In this document: positions 6,156 to 7,149 of the stretch, in pieces
Layout: each line of letters opens with the position of its first letter
How positions within the stretch are numbered: position 1 is the first letter of the stretch
Notes under the pieces: generated by a model
What the model was told of the DNA's origin: nothing
Database searches by the model: none
Seen by the model: only the letters and a program-made list of their open reading frames with translations
Program-made: the position numbers and the translations under genes
Assembly (NCBI GenBank): GCA_964440405.1
Contig: CAYTSB010000045.1
Location: 1 to 7,149 of the forward strand
Reading direction: 5' to 3'
Source of the DNA: DAOSVX01 sp964440405
GTDB taxonomy: Bacteria > Bacillota_I > Bacilli_A > RF39 > UBA660
DNA length: 7,149 bases

Positions 6156-7124
6156 TTAAAGAAGAATTGATTTCAGTTTATCTATTATTTTTTCCAATAT
6201 CCAGATTGTATTAACATTTATTGAAAATCCAGCAGCACTAATATGACCCCCACCCAAGGGATCTATTTTCCTAGAAATTTCACCAAGATGAATGTTCTTT
6301 TTAATTCCCCGAAGAGAACAACTCATTCTAGGAATATTAGCAATTAAAACAAAATCAATTTGATCTTGATATTTATTGCTTAAAAAATCACCAAGTTCAC
6401 TACGATAGTTTTCAGCTATAACTGCTCCGACCTTATAATCATCGATATCGATTATTACCATATTCTTTTCCATTTTAGAAATATAATTTGCCATTGCTTT
6501 ATTATGATTATCTATTAAAGTTTGATCTTCTCTGATAAAATTAAATTCTTTGGTGTTTTTAGGAATAATTAAAAAATGATTAATATATATTTCTGGTCCA
6601 AAAATAGTAAAGTAAGTTGATAAATCATTCCCAATTTTAAATTCATTTTTCTTTGTTTCCCAAACATCTCGGCATCTTACTGCTTCAACAAATGTTTCAA
6701 AATATCCGGTAAATAACAATTTGTTTTTGTAGTTTAATTTTAAATAATCATAAAACAAACTAGTACCGCAATTTAAATGATCCCCTGTTTTAGAAACTTC
6801 ATTAACAAAATCATAGATATTGTTCCTTTCTTCGATAATGTGGTGGTCAAAATGTTTAATTTTATTTTTAAATTCTGGTACTTTTAAAATTAAACTTATT
6901 GCCTTGTCACTAAAGCCCAGATCTGTCACATAAATAACTTCATAGTTTTCAGCCATTTGTGTTTCAATTATTTCTTTTATTAAACTATCTAATTCACTTA
7001 ATTCAACTAAAATATAATCTATATTTTTAATAAATATTTTAGCCAAAACGACGGCACTTACTCCGTCTATATCAGATATATGAGATATTATTAAATTCTT
7101 TTTGTTTTTAATATTTTTAATCAT
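6156..7124 (-). CDS. DHH/DHHA1-family phosphoesterase (NrnB/nanoRNase-like)
   Basis: The protein has 322 residues from the ATG at 7124. The N-terminal DHH domain has SHISDIDG (H15, D18, D20), VTDLGF (D68), the name-giving DHH at 93-95, and RCRDVWE (D153), which together form a two-metal site. A C-terminal DHHA1 domain contains the substrate-binding GGGH (291-294) followed by ISAAGF. Length and domain order fit the single-strand nanoRNA or cyclic-dinucleotide phosphodiesterases (COG2404 NrnB-like) and not RecJ, which is larger. The exact substrate is uncertain. A GTG at 7133 is in frame, but GGGTGA (7129-7134) is a good SD for the ATG at 7124 and includes that GTG; an in-frame stop at 7137-7139 bounds the 5' end. 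It precedes parA by 61 nt and may share its transcript. Confidence 0.9.
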   Translation of the reverse strand: MIKNIKNKKNLIISHISDIDGVSAVVLAKIFIKNIDYILVELSELDSLIKEIIETQMAENYEVIYVTDLGFSDKAISLILKVPEFKNKIKHFDHHIIEERNNIYDFVNEVSKTGDHLNCGTSLFYDYLKLNYKNKLLFTGYFETFVEAVRCRDVWETKKNEFKIGNDLSTYFTIFGPEIYINHFLIIPKNTKEFNFIREDQTLIDNHNKAMANYISKMEKNMVIIDIDDYKVGAVIAENYRSELGDFLSNKYQDQIDFVLIANIPRMSCSLRGIKKNIHLGEISRKIDPLGGGHISAAGFSINVNTIWILEKIIDKLKSILL

Positions 7125-7128
7125 TAAA

Positions 7129-7134
7129 GTCACC
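7129..7134 (-). promoter_or_regulatory. Ribosome binding site of the DHH gene
   Basis: GGGTGA-type SD on the minus strand, ending about 4 nt before the ATG at 7124. The competing in-frame GTG (7133-7131) lies inside it, which makes the ATG the likely start. Confidence 0.6.
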
Positions 7135-7149
7135 CATTAATATCATAAC

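Overview
AT-rich bacterial sequence in which every supported gene lies on the minus strand, so transcription runs from the right edge to the left. Three things together point to a low-GC Firmicutes/Bacilli-type genome: the AT richness, strong Shine-Dalgarno (SD) sites, and the order parA-parB-(DUF951)...ychF-rpsF-ssb. That order matches the origin-proximal soj-spo0J...yyaF-rpsF-ssbA-rpsR region known from Bacillus. Trp is encoded by TGG, and one gene (DUF951) ends on TGA at the family's expected C-terminus. The genetic code is therefore standard and not the Mycoplasma code. A lineage such as the uncultured gut Bacilli (RF39-like) is a guess from gene content only.

Layout in transcription order (right to left): a DHH/DHHA1 phosphoesterase (nanoRNase/NrnB-like), a 61-bp gap, parA (soj), parB (spo0J), a small DUF951 protein, an AbgT-family membrane transporter, a HAD hydrolase, the ribosome-associated ATPase YchF, and a small zinc-ribbon membrane protein. 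After a 94-bp gap holding a good sigma-A-type promoter and a structured leader come rpsF (S6) and the start of ssb, which is cut by the left edge. From parA to the zinc-ribbon gene the genes overlap or are at most 11 nt apart (parA/parB 11-nt overlap, parB/DUF951 1-nt gap, DUF951/abgT-like 8-nt overlap, abgT-like/HAD TAATG junction, two 11-nt gaps). This looks like one co-transcribed unit. The rpsF-ssb pair, normally followed by rpsR, is a second unit with its own promoter.

Functionally the window mixes chromosome segregation (ParA/ParB), translation (YchF, S6), replication and repair (SSB) and RNA or nucleotide turnover (DHH). An accessory insertion (AbgT transporter plus HAD) sits between the partition genes and ychF. 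Most of it is ordinary core genome, and I see no defence system, mobile element, CRISPR array or RNA gene. The most interesting signals are the rpsF leader, where an anti-SD segment is shared between two mutually exclusive helices, and the unrecognised zinc-ribbon/two-TM/Cys-rich-tail protein just upstream of it. Lesser oddities are substitutions in conserved positions of the AbgT-family protein and of ParB.
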